Positions 17,398-26,715 of a DNA stretch of 64,000 nt are shown piece by piece. Under the pieces are notes generated by a model that worked only from the letters and a program-made list of their open reading frames with translations, did not search any database and was not told the origin of the DNA. Positions within the stretch are counted from its first letter, which is position 1. Each line of letters begins with the position of its first letter. The translations under genes and the position numbers were made by a program. The stretch is from JAQBVV01 sp965249205 (lineage in GTDB: Bacteria > Acidobacteriota > Vicinamibacteria > Vicinamibacterales > UBA2999). The stretch covers positions 1,116,001 to 1,180,000 of the forward strand of contig CBDFLL010000005.1 in NCBI GenBank assembly GCA_965249205.1, in the 5' to 3' direction.

Positions 17398-18692
17398 CAG
17401 GCTGCTGAAAAACTCCGTGAAATGGGATCGACAGATCGATCCCGGCGTACTACCATGCTCCCAACACCGCTGAAGGGAGCCCCATCATGCGCGGACACGA
17501 TGAGCAAAGCACTCACATGTTCAGCTACCTGTCGCCGGAACAGCGCGTGCCAGCCGACCATCCGCTCCGCGCGGTTCGCGCGCTGACGGACGAAGCGCTG
17601 AGAACGATGTCGCGCAGGTTCGCCGGCCTGTACGCCAACACAGGGCGTCCGTCGATCCCGCCGGAACAGCTGCTGCGCGCGTTGTTGCTGCAGGTGCTCT
17701 ACACGGTGCGGAGCGAGCGGCTGCTGATGGAAGAGCTCAATTACAACCTGCTGTTCCGCTGGTTCGTGGGCTTGAATTTGGACGACCCGGTTTGGCATCC
17801 CACCACGTTTACCAAGAATCGCGACCGGCTGCTGGCGGGCGATCTCGCGGCCGCCTTCTTTGATGCGGTGCAGGCCCACGCGCGGGCGGCCGGGCTGCTC
17901 TCGGACGAACACTTCACTGTGGATGGGACCCAATTGGAAGCGTGGGCCAGCCTGAAGAGCTTTCGGTGCCGGGACGCGGCGGAGAGCGACCCGCCCGATG
18001 ACCCCGGGAATCCCACGGTCAACTTCCACGGGGAGCGGCGGCGCAACGACACGCACCAGTCGACGACCGATCCGGAGGCGATGCTGCCTCGGAAGGGCCA
18101 GGGGAAGGAAGCCAAGCTGGCGTATCTGGGCCACGTGCTGCTGGACAATCGACAGGGACTTGTCGCCAACGTCTGCGCGACTCACGCGACGGGGACCGCC
18201 GAACGCGAGGCAGCGGCGCTGTTGCTGGAGGCCAGCGCGCCGCCGGGCAGCACGGTCGGGGCGGACAAGGGCTACGATGTGGCAAGCTTTGTGGCCGCTG
18301 TCCGTATCCGGGCCGTCACGCCCCACGTTGCTCAGAAGGTCCGCTGGAGTGCGATCGATGGCCGGACCACGCGGCATGCGGGCTATCACGTCAGTCAGCG
18401 GAAACGGAAACTCGTAGAACAGGTCTTTGGCTGGATGAAGACCGTCGGCGGCTTGCGCAAACTCCGGCATCGCGGTGTCGCCCTCGTGGATTGGCAGCTT
18501 ACCTTCGCCGCCACGGTCTATAACTTGGTCCGGCTGCGGAATCTGGAGGCGAGGTGTCCCTGATCACCGGCCGCGCGTGTCGCCGGCCCCTTGATCGGGG
18601 CCAGCGCACAGCCGTGCGCACCGTTGTCGGTCGGTGGTGACTCGCATGATCCTTAGAAAACGGCCCGATCACCCGGGTTCTTCAGCAGCCTG
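17398..18692. mobile_element. IS5/IS1182-like insertion sequence, copy 1, with CTAG target duplication
   Basis: 1,295 bp bounded by inverted repeats (CAGGCTGCTGAA at the left and its complement TTCAGCAGCCTG at the right) and flanked by a perfect CTAG duplication (17,394-17,397 and 18,693-18,696). Precise target and reading-frame repair across the site show a simple insertion. An apparently identical copy lies at 48,816-50,110 in the opposite orientation, suggesting recent activity. Confidence 0.9.
17487..18563 (+). CDS. IS5-type DDE transposase
   Basis: 358 residues. The N-terminal domain FSYLSPEQRVPADHPLRAVR and SIPPEQLLRALLLQVLYTVR is typical of DUF772-type IS5/IS1182 transposases. The catalytic residues are in EHFTVDGTQLEAWAS (D), TVGADKGYDVASF (D) and KLVEQVFGWMKTVGG (E). 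Intact, with the same length and translation as the copy at 48,945-50,021. Confidence 0.9.
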   Translation: MRGHDEQSTHMFSYLSPEQRVPADHPLRAVRALTDEALRTMSRRFAGLYANTGRPSIPPEQLLRALLLQVLYTVRSERLLMEELNYNLLFRWFVGLNLDDPVWHPTTFTKNRDRLLAGDLAAAFFDAVQAHARAAGLLSDEHFTVDGTQLEAWASLKSFRCRDAAESDPPDDPGNPTVNFHGERRRNDTHQSTTDPEAMLPRKGQGKEAKLAYLGHVLLDNRQGLVANVCATHATGTAEREAAALLLEASAPPGSTVGADKGYDVASFVAAVRIRAVTPHVAQKVRWSAIDGRTTRHAGYHVSQRKRKLVEQVFGWMKTVGGLRKLRHRGVALVDWQLTFAATVYNLVRLRNLEARCP

Positions 18693-19345
18693 CTAGCCCC
18701 CAACACTTTTTCTTCGAAACGACCGTAGCGCCACAGGGAGAACGGGAACGTCTTGGTCAATCCGACCGCCAGTCCCAAAGCCTTCTGGAACTCGCCGACG
18801 TCGATCATCGCGGGGCCGCCTTCGATCCGGACAGCGTAGTCGTTCCAGTGGAGCTCTCCGGTGTGGCACGCGGCGCAGGTCAGGCCCACCACCGTGTCGC
18901 TCGCAATGGGCGACTCAGGGTCTGGATCCACAAAACCTTCCTGGCGAGCAAAGCCAATCGGCAGGCCATCGGGATTGAGCCTCGCGTCTGTCGCGCCCGT
19001 AAGGAAACCAAAGCGGGCGAGATATTCGGGATCTGAGAGTGCGCCGCAATTCCACGGCGCCAAACACGGCTGCTCCAACGCCATGAACCAGTCGTAGGGC
19101 AGAAGCCGCGTACCCTGTGCCGTGTAGTGAAACTCGTGCCATTCATCCTCAGTCCAACCTTGCTCGAGATGCACCAACTCGCCCGGGGGCGCTTGATATT
19201 CAGGGATCTCAACGCGGGTTGAGCCGCAGGCACTCACAAGGACTGTGGCAACGCTGGCAAGAGCTATTTGTGACTTAATGTAACTGCCTGGCTCGCCGGC
19301 TTCACCAACCGGGACAGCAGAAAGTTCAACGCACGCACCGTCCAA
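18693..19345 (-). pseudogene. N-terminal part of the RoxA-like dihaem cytochrome
   Basis: Starts with a lipoprotein-type signal (ALASVATVLVSAC, lipobox Cys about residue 40 of the longest frame; the exact start is uncertain). It then has GWTEDEWHEFHYTAQGTRLLPYDW, typical of RoxA-like proteins, and the first haem motif CAACH in VGLTCAACHTGELHW. It stops at the IS5-type insertion, after which a few foreign codons are read before a stop. With the part at 16,205-17,397 the whole protein would be about 610 residues. Confidence 0.8.
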
Positions 19346-19667
19346 GTGATCGCTCTGTCGCTTGACGGCAATCGGCCGAACGATTCTTCAACACATCTGA
19401 CCGTAATACCCGGCAGCAGCCTAACACCATTGTTCGACCCTGAGAAGAATTTAAGGTCGGGTCCAGACAAATGACCAGCGCCACTGTGAGACGACGGCAA
19501 CTGTCTCGGAAGTCAAGAGTTCTCTGGTTGACTGATCTGCCCACACGCGGTGTTCGACCGCATCATCGCATTCAGAATCCTGGAAGCTTGCGAGTTTGAC
19601 GGTTTCTCCTGGGTTGGCTGGACGGCTCGTCGTGCAGCCAAGTTGCGGACGTGTGGCGGAGCACGAC
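19346..19667. other. Upstream region of the cytochrome gene; no gene seen
   Basis: About 320 bp between the cytochrome 5' end and the IS630-type element. Open frames here are short and without recognisable motifs. It probably held the cytochrome promoter. Confidence 0.35.
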
Positions 19668-19981
19668 TAGTACCCCGTCTCAGTGATTTTGATCGGTTGG
19701 AGGGGGGGTAGCTCATCTGCCGCCAGTAACAGCCTGATCGTCCGGGGCTGCCGTGGGACGCGGCTGATAAGCCCGCGCCGCTCCAGCGCGACGATCATGC
19801 CGTGGACCGTGGGGGGAGTGACCTGAAAGAACCGTTGGAAGTCGACTTCGGCCGGCGGCTCCCGGTGGAGTAACGCGTAGGTGTGGATGAAGGCCAGATA
19901 CTGGCCTTGCTTCGCCGTGAAGTGTGGGGCCGGACGACTGGACACGGGATCGGCAGTGTGATCCAAGATATCCATGAACAT
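19667..19981 (-). CDS. Small winged-helix (LexA N-terminal-like) protein inside the IS630 element
   Basis: 104 residues. The sequence FTAKQGQYLAFIHTYALLHREPPAEVDFQRFFQVTPPTV, followed by MIVALERRGLISRVPRQPRTIRLLL, matches the LexA-type DNA-binding domain (helix-turn-helix then wing) with no protease domain. The gene is divergent from the transposase and overlaps its start by 8 bases, while its last codons are encoded by the left inverted repeat. A role in repressing the shared promoter or helping transposition is inferred from this arrangement. Confidence 0.7.
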   Translation of the reverse strand: MFMDILDHTADPVSSRPAPHFTAKQGQYLAFIHTYALLHREPPAEVDFQRFFQVTPPTVHGMIVALERRGLISRVPRQPRTIRLLLAADELPPLQPIKITETGY

Positions 19982-21135
19982 ACGCTATCGCGTGACGCTG
20001 ACGCTCGAAGAACGGCACCACCTGCAGGCGCTGACCCGCGGCGGCACCCGGGCCGCGCGCCAGATCAAACGGGCACAGATTCTCCTCGCCGCCGACGCCC
20101 AGGTCCCCGACGAACGGATTGCGGCAGACATCGGGGTCGGCACCTCGACGGTGTATCGGACCAAGCAGCATTTCGTCGAAGACGGCTTGACGCGCGCGCT
20201 CATCGAAACGGCCCGGCCCGGTGCACCGCGGAAGCTCAGCGCCGGCGATGAAGCCCGCCTGGTCGCGGTGGCCTGCTCCGCGCCCCCGGCCGGCCGGGCG
20301 CACTGGACGCTGGAGTTGCTGGCCGGCGCATTGGTCCGCCTCACCACGCACGAGACCCTGTCGAGCGCCACGGTGGGACGCCGGCTGGCCGACATGAAAC
20401 TGAAGCCGTGGCGGGAGAAGAGGTGGTGCATTCCGACGGTCAACGCCGAGTACGTGGCGCGCATGGAAGACGTCCTCGCACTCTACGCCGAGGCGCCGAC
20501 CCCCCGGCGACCGGTGGTCTGCTTCGATGAAACGCCCCGACAACTAATCGGGGACGCGCGTGTCCCCATCCGGGCCGAGCCGGGGAAGCCCAGACGGGTC
20601 GACTATGAGTACGTGCGCAACGGCACCGCGAACGTGTTCCTGTTTGTGGACGTGCACCGCCCCTGGCGCCACGCCAAGGTCACTGACCACCGGACGTGCG
20701 TCGACTTTGCCGAGTGCATGCGCGATCTCGTGGACGAGCATTACCCGGAGGCCGAGCGAATCCAGGTGGTGCTGGACAACTTGTCGACCCATTCCGCGGC
20801 CGCGCTTTATCAGACCTTCGCACCCGCTGAGGCCCGACGGATCCTTACGCGGCTCGACTTCCACTACACGCCGAAACACGCCAGCTGGCTCAACATGGTC
20901 GAGATCGAGATCGGGGTGATGGTCCAGCAATGCCTCGATCGGCGTATCCCGGACAAGGCCACGCTTGTCACCGAGGTCGCTGCCTGGGAGCAGCGGCGCA
21001 ATGCCGAGCAGGCGGGCATCAACTGGTTGTTCACCGTCGACCGGGCCCGCACGAAGATGGGCCGCGTGTATCCGCAGCCCGCCAGGCGCGCGAAGGCCGC
21101 CGCGTGAACCGGTCAGAACCACTGCGACGAGGTAC
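19670..21135. mobile_element. IS630-family element with TA duplication and a two-gene layout
   Basis: About 30-bp inverted repeats: left GTACCCCGTCTCAGTGATTT, right (complement) GTACCTCGTCGCAGTGGTTC. TA dinucleotides flank both ends (19,668-19,669 and 21,136-21,137), the target of IS630/Tc1-mariner elements. It lies between the cytochrome and haem peroxidase remnants. It carries a transposase on the plus strand and a small winged-helix gene on the minus strand whose stop uses the target-site bases. Confidence 0.85.
19974..21107 (+). CDS. IS630-family DDE transposase
   Basis: 377 residues. The N-terminal helix-turn-helix (QIKRAQILLAADAQVPDERIAADIGVGTSTVYR) is followed by a winged-helix 2 segment. 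The DDE domain has D in PVVCFDETPRQL, D in QVVLDNLSTHS and E in HASWLNMVEIEIGVM. Intact, within matching inverted repeats, so potentially active. Confidence 0.9.
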   Translation: MNIRYRVTLTLEERHHLQALTRGGTRAARQIKRAQILLAADAQVPDERIAADIGVGTSTVYRTKQHFVEDGLTRALIETARPGAPRKLSAGDEARLVAVACSAPPAGRAHWTLELLAGALVRLTTHETLSSATVGRRLADMKLKPWREKRWCIPTVNAEYVARMEDVLALYAEAPTPRRPVVCFDETPRQLIGDARVPIRAEPGKPRRVDYEYVRNGTANVFLFVDVHRPWRHAKVTDHRTCVDFAECMRDLVDEHYPEAERIQVVLDNLSTHSAAALYQTFAPAEARRILTRLDFHYTPKHASWLNMVEIEIGVMVQQCLDRRIPDKATLVTEVAAWEQRRNAEQAGINWLFTVDRARTKMGRVYPQPARRAKAAA

Positions 21136-21282
21136 TAGAGCGCTTTCGAAATAGGCCTATGTACTGACTGGGCAAGTCCTAGTACTTCTACACGCACTGC
21201 TGCAACGCTTCGGCCCCGTCGAATGCCGTAACCATTTTCGGCATTGCGGCTACTCGAACGCCACACGGTCATGAAAAGCGCT

Positions 21283-22404
21283 TTAACTGGACGGCGTTCG
21301 ATCGAACGACACGCGCATTCTACGGACGCTGTCTGGCACGTTGCGATGAACGATCTGCTCGAGCTTCCGGGTTTGTGTGATCGCCTTCCACCCAATTTCA
21401 GAGAACGTCGCCTCATTGAAGATGTGCTCGGCGAATAACGGCGACGTGTAGGCCTGCGAGAACGCGTCAGCTCCAATGAGCCTTCCGATCATCGGAGACA
21501 GCGCCGAGCCCGACCTAATGTCCTCGGCCATGATCCCAGGATAAAACTCAATCTTGTCGACGTGACCGAAGACCTCTTTGAGCTGTCGCTGCAGCTCGGG
21601 TTCACCGGTGATCTGACTGAAGTCGGTGACCCTGGGGAACTTGCAGTATTCCCGGTAGTCGTTGTAGCTGGGCAGTTGTGTTTCGCGGCCCCATGCCACC
21701 GTCGTCTTTTCCAGATGGAGCAGGAAGTCGGGCGTATTACGCAATCCAACGCGGCCGGCCGGCTGGCTCGAGGCTTCTTCAAAGAATGCACCGAGGCCCA
21801 TCGTCGTCAGCATCTCGTTGTTGAACAAACTCTGGTCCATGCGGATGTCATCGTCGCCTTGGCGCAGCCAACTCGGAAGAGCCATATGCCAGCGGTAGAC
21901 CATGCTGAACTCGACCGTCATCCAGTTAAGCCGGTACCAGCGTTCGTTCTGAAAGACCAATGGATCGAGGGCGAACTCAAAGTGATAAGGGGTAATGTGG
22001 TTGATGTACTCCTCAACGACGATGCAGCACAATCATTGCGGTCACCGTGTTACGGGCTGTCTGAAACAGCCGCTCGTCATCCCATCCGGGATATCGCTCG
22101 GCCATCAGTCCACACAGACGGTTGTGCTCGCGAAGACACAGTACGTTGAGCGCGACGAATCCGATCTGGACGTTTCCGCGGTCAACGCCCGTCGCGAACA
22201 GCTTTGCCTTTCGCTCGGGCGGTTGCCGACGCTCAAGCAGTGACGGCTGGTAAGCGGCCTCAAGGTCTGGATTGATGATGTCGTCGAGGGGATACGCTCG
22301 TGCCTCGCGATAGTAGAACGGCGGATACTCCTCCGCGTTGATGATCTGACTCTTGAGTCTCCCGCCGATGCCGAGCCGCAGTGCGTGTGTCGCCGCGCTG
22401 TTGA
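21283..22404 (-). pseudogene. C-terminal part of a cyclooxygenase-like haem peroxidase
   Basis: After removal of the IS1380-type element this continues the N-terminal part (VYGI then NSAATHALRLGIGGRLKSQ). Reading from 22,404 gives VALNVLCLREHNRLCGLMAE (animal-peroxidase EHNRLC signature) and ARNTVTAMIV. One extra base near 22,030 then shifts the frame, after which VVEEYINHITPYHFEF and MVYRWHMALP follow. The YRWH motif corresponds to the Tyr and proximal-His segment of cyclooxygenases. The protein ends at 21,283. Relatives oxygenate unsaturated fatty acids. The gene is broken both by the IS and by the frameshift, although the frameshift could be a sequencing or assembly error. Confidence 0.8.
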
Positions 22405-24069
22405 CCCGGATTTCCGATTGGCTGTGGTACTTTTGCCCATGCGATCAGTCGTCACGCCTTGATTTTCGCGGGTTTCTCGAGAGAAACCAGGCCACGGAGG
22501 GTGACACCCAGTGGGTGAATTACAAACCGCGCCCTTTCAGTTCACGTTCAACGGGTTTCTGAAGGTCGCGTTTCAGGGGTCGCGCATCACCTCCGACGCC
22601 GGCTTGATTCTGGTGCGTGAGTTGGATGAACGTCTTGGCCTTGCGGGGCTCATCGCCGCGCACCTGCGCGACTCCCGCCACGGACGGAACACGCAGTTCC
22701 GGTTGCCCGATCTCCTGCGGCAGTCGGTGTACAGCCGCTTGGCGGGCTACGAAGACCTCAACGACGCGCAGCGTCTCTCGACCGATCCGACGTTTCGTCT
22801 GATCGGATCGCCGACGCGGTGGGACCGGAGTGCGGCCCTCACCTCCACGCTCCATTGGTTCGAGACCGAGCTGCTGACCCGTGAAGAGAACCTCGTCGGG
22901 TTGATGGCCGTGAATCGCGACCTGGTCGGACAGGCTGAGACGTTCGCCCACGCCGATCGTGTCGTGCTCGACATGGACTCCAGCGAGAGCCCGGTGCATG
23001 GGCAGCAGGAAGGCAGTGCCTACAACGGGCACTTCGAGACGGTCTGCTATCACCCGCTGTTTCTGTTCAATGACGACGGGGACTGCCTGGCGGCCAAGCT
23101 ACGACCGGGCAACGTCTCCAGCGCGGACGACTGGGACGAGCTGCTGGTGCCGGAGATTGAACGGCAGCAGGCGCAGGGCAAACGCGTGGCCTTCCGCGCC
23201 GACGCCGCCTTCGCGCGGCCGGCGATCTACGAGGCGCTGGAGGCACGCGGCGTCCAGTACGCGATCCGGATACCCGCGAACAAGAGCTTGGAGCGAGAGA
23301 TCGAAGACATCCTGTTTCGTCCGGCGGGACGGCCAAGCCACACGCCATTGGTCCGGTACAAGAGTGTCCGCTATCAGGCGGACAGCTGGACCACGCCCCG
23401 ACGGGTCGTGGCAAAAGTCGAGCACCACGTCGGCGAGCTGTTCCCGCGCGTCGGCTTCATCGTCACGAATCTCCCGCTCCAGAATCGTGCCGTCGTGCGG
23501 TTTTACAATAAGCGCGGGACGGCGGAGCAATGGATCAAGGAAGGCAAGCAGGCCGCGCAGTGGACGCGCCTGTCGTGTCATCGGTTCCGGGCGAACGAGG
23601 TCCGCTTGCAACTGAGCGTACTGGCCTACAACCTCGGGAACCTCTGGCGGCGGCTGGTGCTCCCGAAGCGGATCGACACCTGGTCGCTGACCAGTCTCCA
23701 GCAGCGCCTCGTCAAGACGGGCGCGCGGTTAGTAAAACACGCGCGCTACTACTGGCTGTTCCTGGCGGAGAGCCACCTGACTCGACGCCTGTTCGGGGCA
23801 ATGCTCCAGCGGATCTGGGCGCTACCGGTCCCGGCAGGTTGACGCGCGGCGCGTGCAGGGACGCCGGCTTGGCAAAGCGAGGACACAAGTGAGGAGCGGT
23901 GTCGAAGGAATGCCCTGGAAGCCCGGGATTCAGCCCACAAGACGTAAGCGCGGGCTGAAGTGACGGCCTCAGAGCCTGGACGATGTGCGATGAAGAAGAT
24001 TCTCGTGGGCGCGGCGGCTTTCGAGTGTATAACGGCTCCATCCGGGACAGGCAAAACGGAAATCCCGGG
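22405..24069. mobile_element. IS1380-family element with TTGA target duplication
   Basis: 1,665 bp. The ends are CCCGGATTTCCG (left) and CCCGGGATTTCCG (right, complement), with a 4-bp duplication TTGA at 22,401-22,404 and 24,070-24,073. It is inserted in the haem peroxidase gene, whose codons join perfectly across the site. A truncated relative lies at about 27,850-27,990. Confidence 0.9.
22511..23842 (+). CDS. IS1380-family transposase
   Basis: 443 residues from a GTG start. Family features are FQGSRITSDAGLILVRELDERLGL at the N-terminus, VVLDMDSSESPVHGQQEGSAYN (first catalytic Asp), VAFRADAAFARPAIYEAL (second Asp) and KRGTAEQWIKEGKQAAQWTRLSC (Glu). Intact and probably functional. Confidence 0.9.
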   Translation: MGELQTAPFQFTFNGFLKVAFQGSRITSDAGLILVRELDERLGLAGLIAAHLRDSRHGRNTQFRLPDLLRQSVYSRLAGYEDLNDAQRLSTDPTFRLIGSPTRWDRSAALTSTLHWFETELLTREENLVGLMAVNRDLVGQAETFAHADRVVLDMDSSESPVHGQQEGSAYNGHFETVCYHPLFLFNDDGDCLAAKLRPGNVSSADDWDELLVPEIERQQAQGKRVAFRADAAFARPAIYEALEARGVQYAIRIPANKSLEREIEDILFRPAGRPSHTPLVRYKSVRYQADSWTTPRRVVAKVEHHVGELFPRVGFIVTNLPLQNRAVVRFYNKRGTAEQWIKEGKQAAQWTRLSCHRFRANEVRLQLSVLAYNLGNLWRRLVLPKRIDTWSLTSLQQRLVKTGARLVKHARYYWLFLAESHLTRRLFGAMLQRIWALPVPAG

Positions 24070-24632
24070 TTGATCCCATAGACCGTGCTCAGATCGATAT
24101 GGTGATTGGACGTCGTCCGTAATCGAACCGTCGGATCTCCGGCTCCGGGCTTGACGTCAACTGGATCGGTGGACTTGTCGTCGACAGGGTCGCTCATCAC
24201 CCGGAGGAATCCATCGGAGAACCACTGGACGAAGTACGGGAAGAGTACGGTGGACTTTGGCGACAGAATGTCGTCGACGCCGCGCATGCGAAACAGGGCG
24301 ACCACGTCGTCGAGGGGGGGAAGGGTGAGCGGATTGTTGAACTCCGGATCCGGAGGCAGGTGACGACCGAGCCAACTACGGTCGGTGAGCGAGTCCCACG
24401 AACTGTACACCGCCATAGTGCTGAGCGGGCGGGGTCTCGTCGGGATCTTGTAGACCGCTTGATTGATCAGCCTTCGGTTGATCCACCGGGCCAACGTGTG
24501 GTTTCTCTGAATGACCCGCCACAACCATCCGAAACAAGTGAGTACATGAAGCTCAAACTTGTTTCTGAACCCGTCTCTCGATGTGTCCCGTCTTCCCATC
24601 GGCAGTCGGTACCGGGCACCTTTCTGGGACAA
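24070..24632 (-). pseudogene. N-terminal part of the cyclooxygenase-like haem peroxidase
   Basis: About 187 residues of native sequence before the IS1380-type element. It begins MSQKGARYRLPMGRRDTSRD, and includes VLFPYFVQWFSDGFLRV and TSNHHIDLSTVYGI, the DLS-x-YG motif of prostaglandin-H-synthase-like peroxidases. The position of the distal His in animal enzymes (QHFTHQF) reads QWFSDGF here, so peroxidase chemistry may differ from COX. With 21,283-22,404 the complete protein would be about 560 residues. It sits beside the RoxA-like cytochrome gene on the same strand, suggesting a lost lipid-oxidation pair. Confidence 0.75.
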
Positions 24633-24940
24633 CTTCGGCCGACTTTCTGATCAAGACAAGCGCTACACGCGGCATTGCCACGGCGTAGGCGCACCAATCT
24701 TAAACGGCACCAACGAGCTGAGGAGCTTCGCAAGTGTAGGAACCGTTTCTGACACTGTCAAGTTGACGATGAACGGACAGGGGCGATGGTGCACGGCTAC
24801 GAATCGCCGTAATCGACCATACCCCAGTCATCCAGAAGATTCCGCGTCATCTCGGGCTACACGGCCGTGTGTGCGCCCGCTCCCGCCGGACAATGACGCT
24901 GAACGGGCTCGGTCAGGGACGCGTTTAGACGCTGGGGGCC
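24633..24940. other. Peroxidase upstream region joined to an IS91 3' relic
   Basis: No gene. The first about 180 bp probably carried the peroxidase promoter. From about 24,815 to 24,900 the sequence (CCCAGTCATCCAGAAGATTC and on) resembles the 3' coding end of the IS91 transposase at 9,507-9,570 (PIIQRILRHLGRP region). It ends where the duplicated aroE begins, about 24,938. Confidence 0.5.
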
Positions 24941-25689
24941 TCAGGTGAGCGTGGCTTCCACCGCTGCGCGCAGTTCGGGGGTGATCTCTGGTTCGAGACC
25001 GAACCAGGCCTTCCAGGCCGGTCGCGCCTGGTGGAGCAACATGCCCAGACCATCCACCGTTCGGTGACCGCGGCGCCGCGCGGCAGCGACTAGCGGCGTG
25101 TCCATCGGGACGTAGACGATGTCGCACACCAGCGCGCCTGGCGGCAACGTGTCGAGCGCAAGATCGAGCGGTGACTGACCGGTCATGCCCTGGCTCGTCG
25201 TGTTGACCAGCGTGGCCACGCCCTCCAGCGCGCGATGACGCTCCTCCCAGGCGACGACCGTCACCGGCGGCCCGAAGTCCCGTGCCAGCGACTCGGCGCG
25301 CGCAAACGTCCGGTTGATCACGCGAACCTCACCTGCCCCCCGATCGGCCAGACTGTAGACTACGGCCCGTGCGCCCCCGCCGGCGCCGATGACGGCCGCC
25401 GGCCCCTCGTCGGCCCGCCAGTCGGGCTGCTGCTGGAGAATGTTGTGCGCGAAGCCGAAGGCATCGTTATTGGTTCCAGTGAGCGATCCGTCCGGCTGTA
25501 CGACCACGCAACTGATGGCGCCAGTGCGCGCAGCGCTGCCTCGAGATCGGCCGGTTTGATCGCCAGCGGCACGTAAGTGCCCGTCAGCCCGTGGCGGCCA
25601 AAGAGGTAGTTGTGGAGGGTCGGTGAGCGCGAATGCATCACCGGCCACCCCATGACGCCGGCGAGCAGGTAACGATCGGGCCTGGGCAT
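24941..25689 (-). pseudogene. Second copy of aroE-like gene, inactivated by a 97-bp deletion
   Basis: Nearly identical to the intact gene at 35,248-36,093 and starts the same way (MPRPDRYLLAGVMGWPVMHS). A 97-bp segment between two GGCGCCA direct repeats (copies at 35,824 and 35,921 in the intact gene) is missing. This removes the SGCSVTIPHKERALAVV substrate and catalytic region and shifts the frame. The remaining parts (GTNNDAFGFAHN, IGAGGGARAVVYSL) are intact. Deletion by slippage between the short repeats is the likely cause. Confidence 0.9.
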
Positions 25690-25761
25690 GTCGACCTTGA
25701 TTGGTAGGAGGTGTATTAGGATTACGCCGTCCAGAACGCAACTGTCCCCTGCGGTTTCCCC

Positions 25762-25822
25762 ATGATGACCGAAACCCCGACGGAATCACCAACGGGGCGC
25801 CCCCACGCCACGGCGGCGTACC
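25762..25822 (+). pseudogene. First 20 codons of a second SLC13 transporter gene
   Basis: Identical in order and almost in sequence to the start of the transporter at 36,196 (MMTETPTESPTGRPHATAAY). The homology stops abruptly at about 25,822, where a transposase tail begins. Together with the adjacent aroE copy it forms the left direct repeat of an island. Confidence 0.85.
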
Positions 25823-25825
25823 CAA

Positions 25826-26242
25826 GCGCCGGTGTATGGCAATCGTCGCCGGATTCGTGGGCGACGCGGACGCCGCCTGATGCGCCAACGCGGCGAGCGG
25901 ATCGAACGCTCCTTCGCGCATCTCTATGACACGGGGGGCATGCGTCGCACGCATCTGCGCGGCCACACGAATATTCTGAAACGCCTCCTGATTCATGCCG
26001 GGGCCTTCAATCTCGGGCTCGTGATGCGTCACCTGATCGGGATCGGCACGCCGCGCGGGCTGCAGGGCCGCGTGGCCGCCGTCATTGCGACGTCATTCGG
26101 GCTCGTGGGCGTCGTCCGACGCCGGCTTACCGCGATCTCGTCGTCGCATCGACGCATCACGGCCGTGCGCGGCTGGCTCGCGTCACTGACCACGTCTGCC
26201 GTCAACTCGTCAGCGGCGGCCACTTGCACCGCGAGCTGCTAA
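25826..26242 (+). pseudogene. Transposase C-terminal fragment (IS1182-like)
   Basis: The tail VYGNRRRIRGRRGRRLMRQRGERIERSFAHLYDTGGMRR, followed by LRGHTNILKRLLIHAGAFNLGLVMR, is the conserved C-terminus (with the catalytic Glu in RIERSFAH) of a large DDE transposase group. The catalytic N-terminal domains are missing. The following 100 bp lead into the dispersed border repeat at 26,361, suggesting that the repeat is this element's end. Confidence 0.7.
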
Positions 26243-26339
26243 GCGCTCCTACGAGAACGATGGCGACGGCTGAACCGGGTCGCCGGGTTGAGTCTTGACG
26301 AGCCCTCCAGAACGGTCGAGCATCCCTCGGGGAGCGCTG

Positions 26340-26408
26340 TCGGAGAGCAGCCGGTGTCCCAGAACGTCTTCCGTAAACTTTCGGGAGCCCGCCAGTGTCG
26401 GCTATCAT
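26340..26408 (+). repeat. Dispersed border repeat, copy 3, downstream of the transposase fragment
   Basis: AACGTCTTCCGTAAACTTTC...GCCCGCCAGTGTCGGCTATCATC. The preceding GGAGCGCTGTCGGAG is also found before the 56.1-kb copy, extending the homology to about 90 bp. Being directly downstream of a transposase tail, it most likely marks the terminus of that insertion sequence. Confidence 0.6.
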
Positions 26409-26575
26409 CGTGCATCCCGATCTGTTCGATCGCGAGCGCATGGCCGTGGTGCGCCAGCCGTTTCTGCTGGTTGACGGGGTATTGCAGCATCAGGACGGCG
26501 TGCTGTCGGTCCGGGCCGAACATATGCAGGATCGACGGCAGCGCGTCGGTGGGCGCGCACGACTTCTCTTAGTGG
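26395..26575 (+). pseudogene. C-terminal fragment of an error-prone DNA polymerase (DnaE2/ImuC-like)
   Basis: SAIIVHPDLFDRERMAVVRQ, then PFLLVDGVLQHQDGVLSVRAEHM, resembles the OB-fold end of DnaE2-type polymerases (pattern LVVWPDLFERQR...GRVQREGEVIHV). Only about 55 codons are present, with no start or catalytic part. It is a relic between the border repeat and an IS91 3' relic. Confidence 0.5.
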
Positions 26576-26576
26576 T

Positions 26577-26660
26577 CAACCCCCCAGTCATTCTGAAGGA
26601 TCTTGCGTCACCTCGGGCTGCCCTCGGAGATCCTCGTGCCCTCGTCCACGACGCCATCGC
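26577..26660 (+). pseudogene. IS91 transposase 3' relic
   Basis: CCCAGTCATTCTGAAGGATC...CACCTCGGGCTGCCCTCGGAG matches the end of the IS91 transposase gene at 9,507-9,570 (ILRHLGRPSEIP). The frame is broken. A similar relic lies at 24,815-24,900. Confidence 0.5.
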
Positions 26661-26715
26661 GCATAATGATTCCTTACACTCTTGATTTCTTGAGCGACTT
26701 CTTGAGGAATGTCCA

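Noticed and set aside
24000..24070. Peroxidase reading continuing into the IS (NPGFPFCLSRMEP)
   Set aside because: These codons belong to the IS1380 terminus; the native protein rejoins at 22,404.
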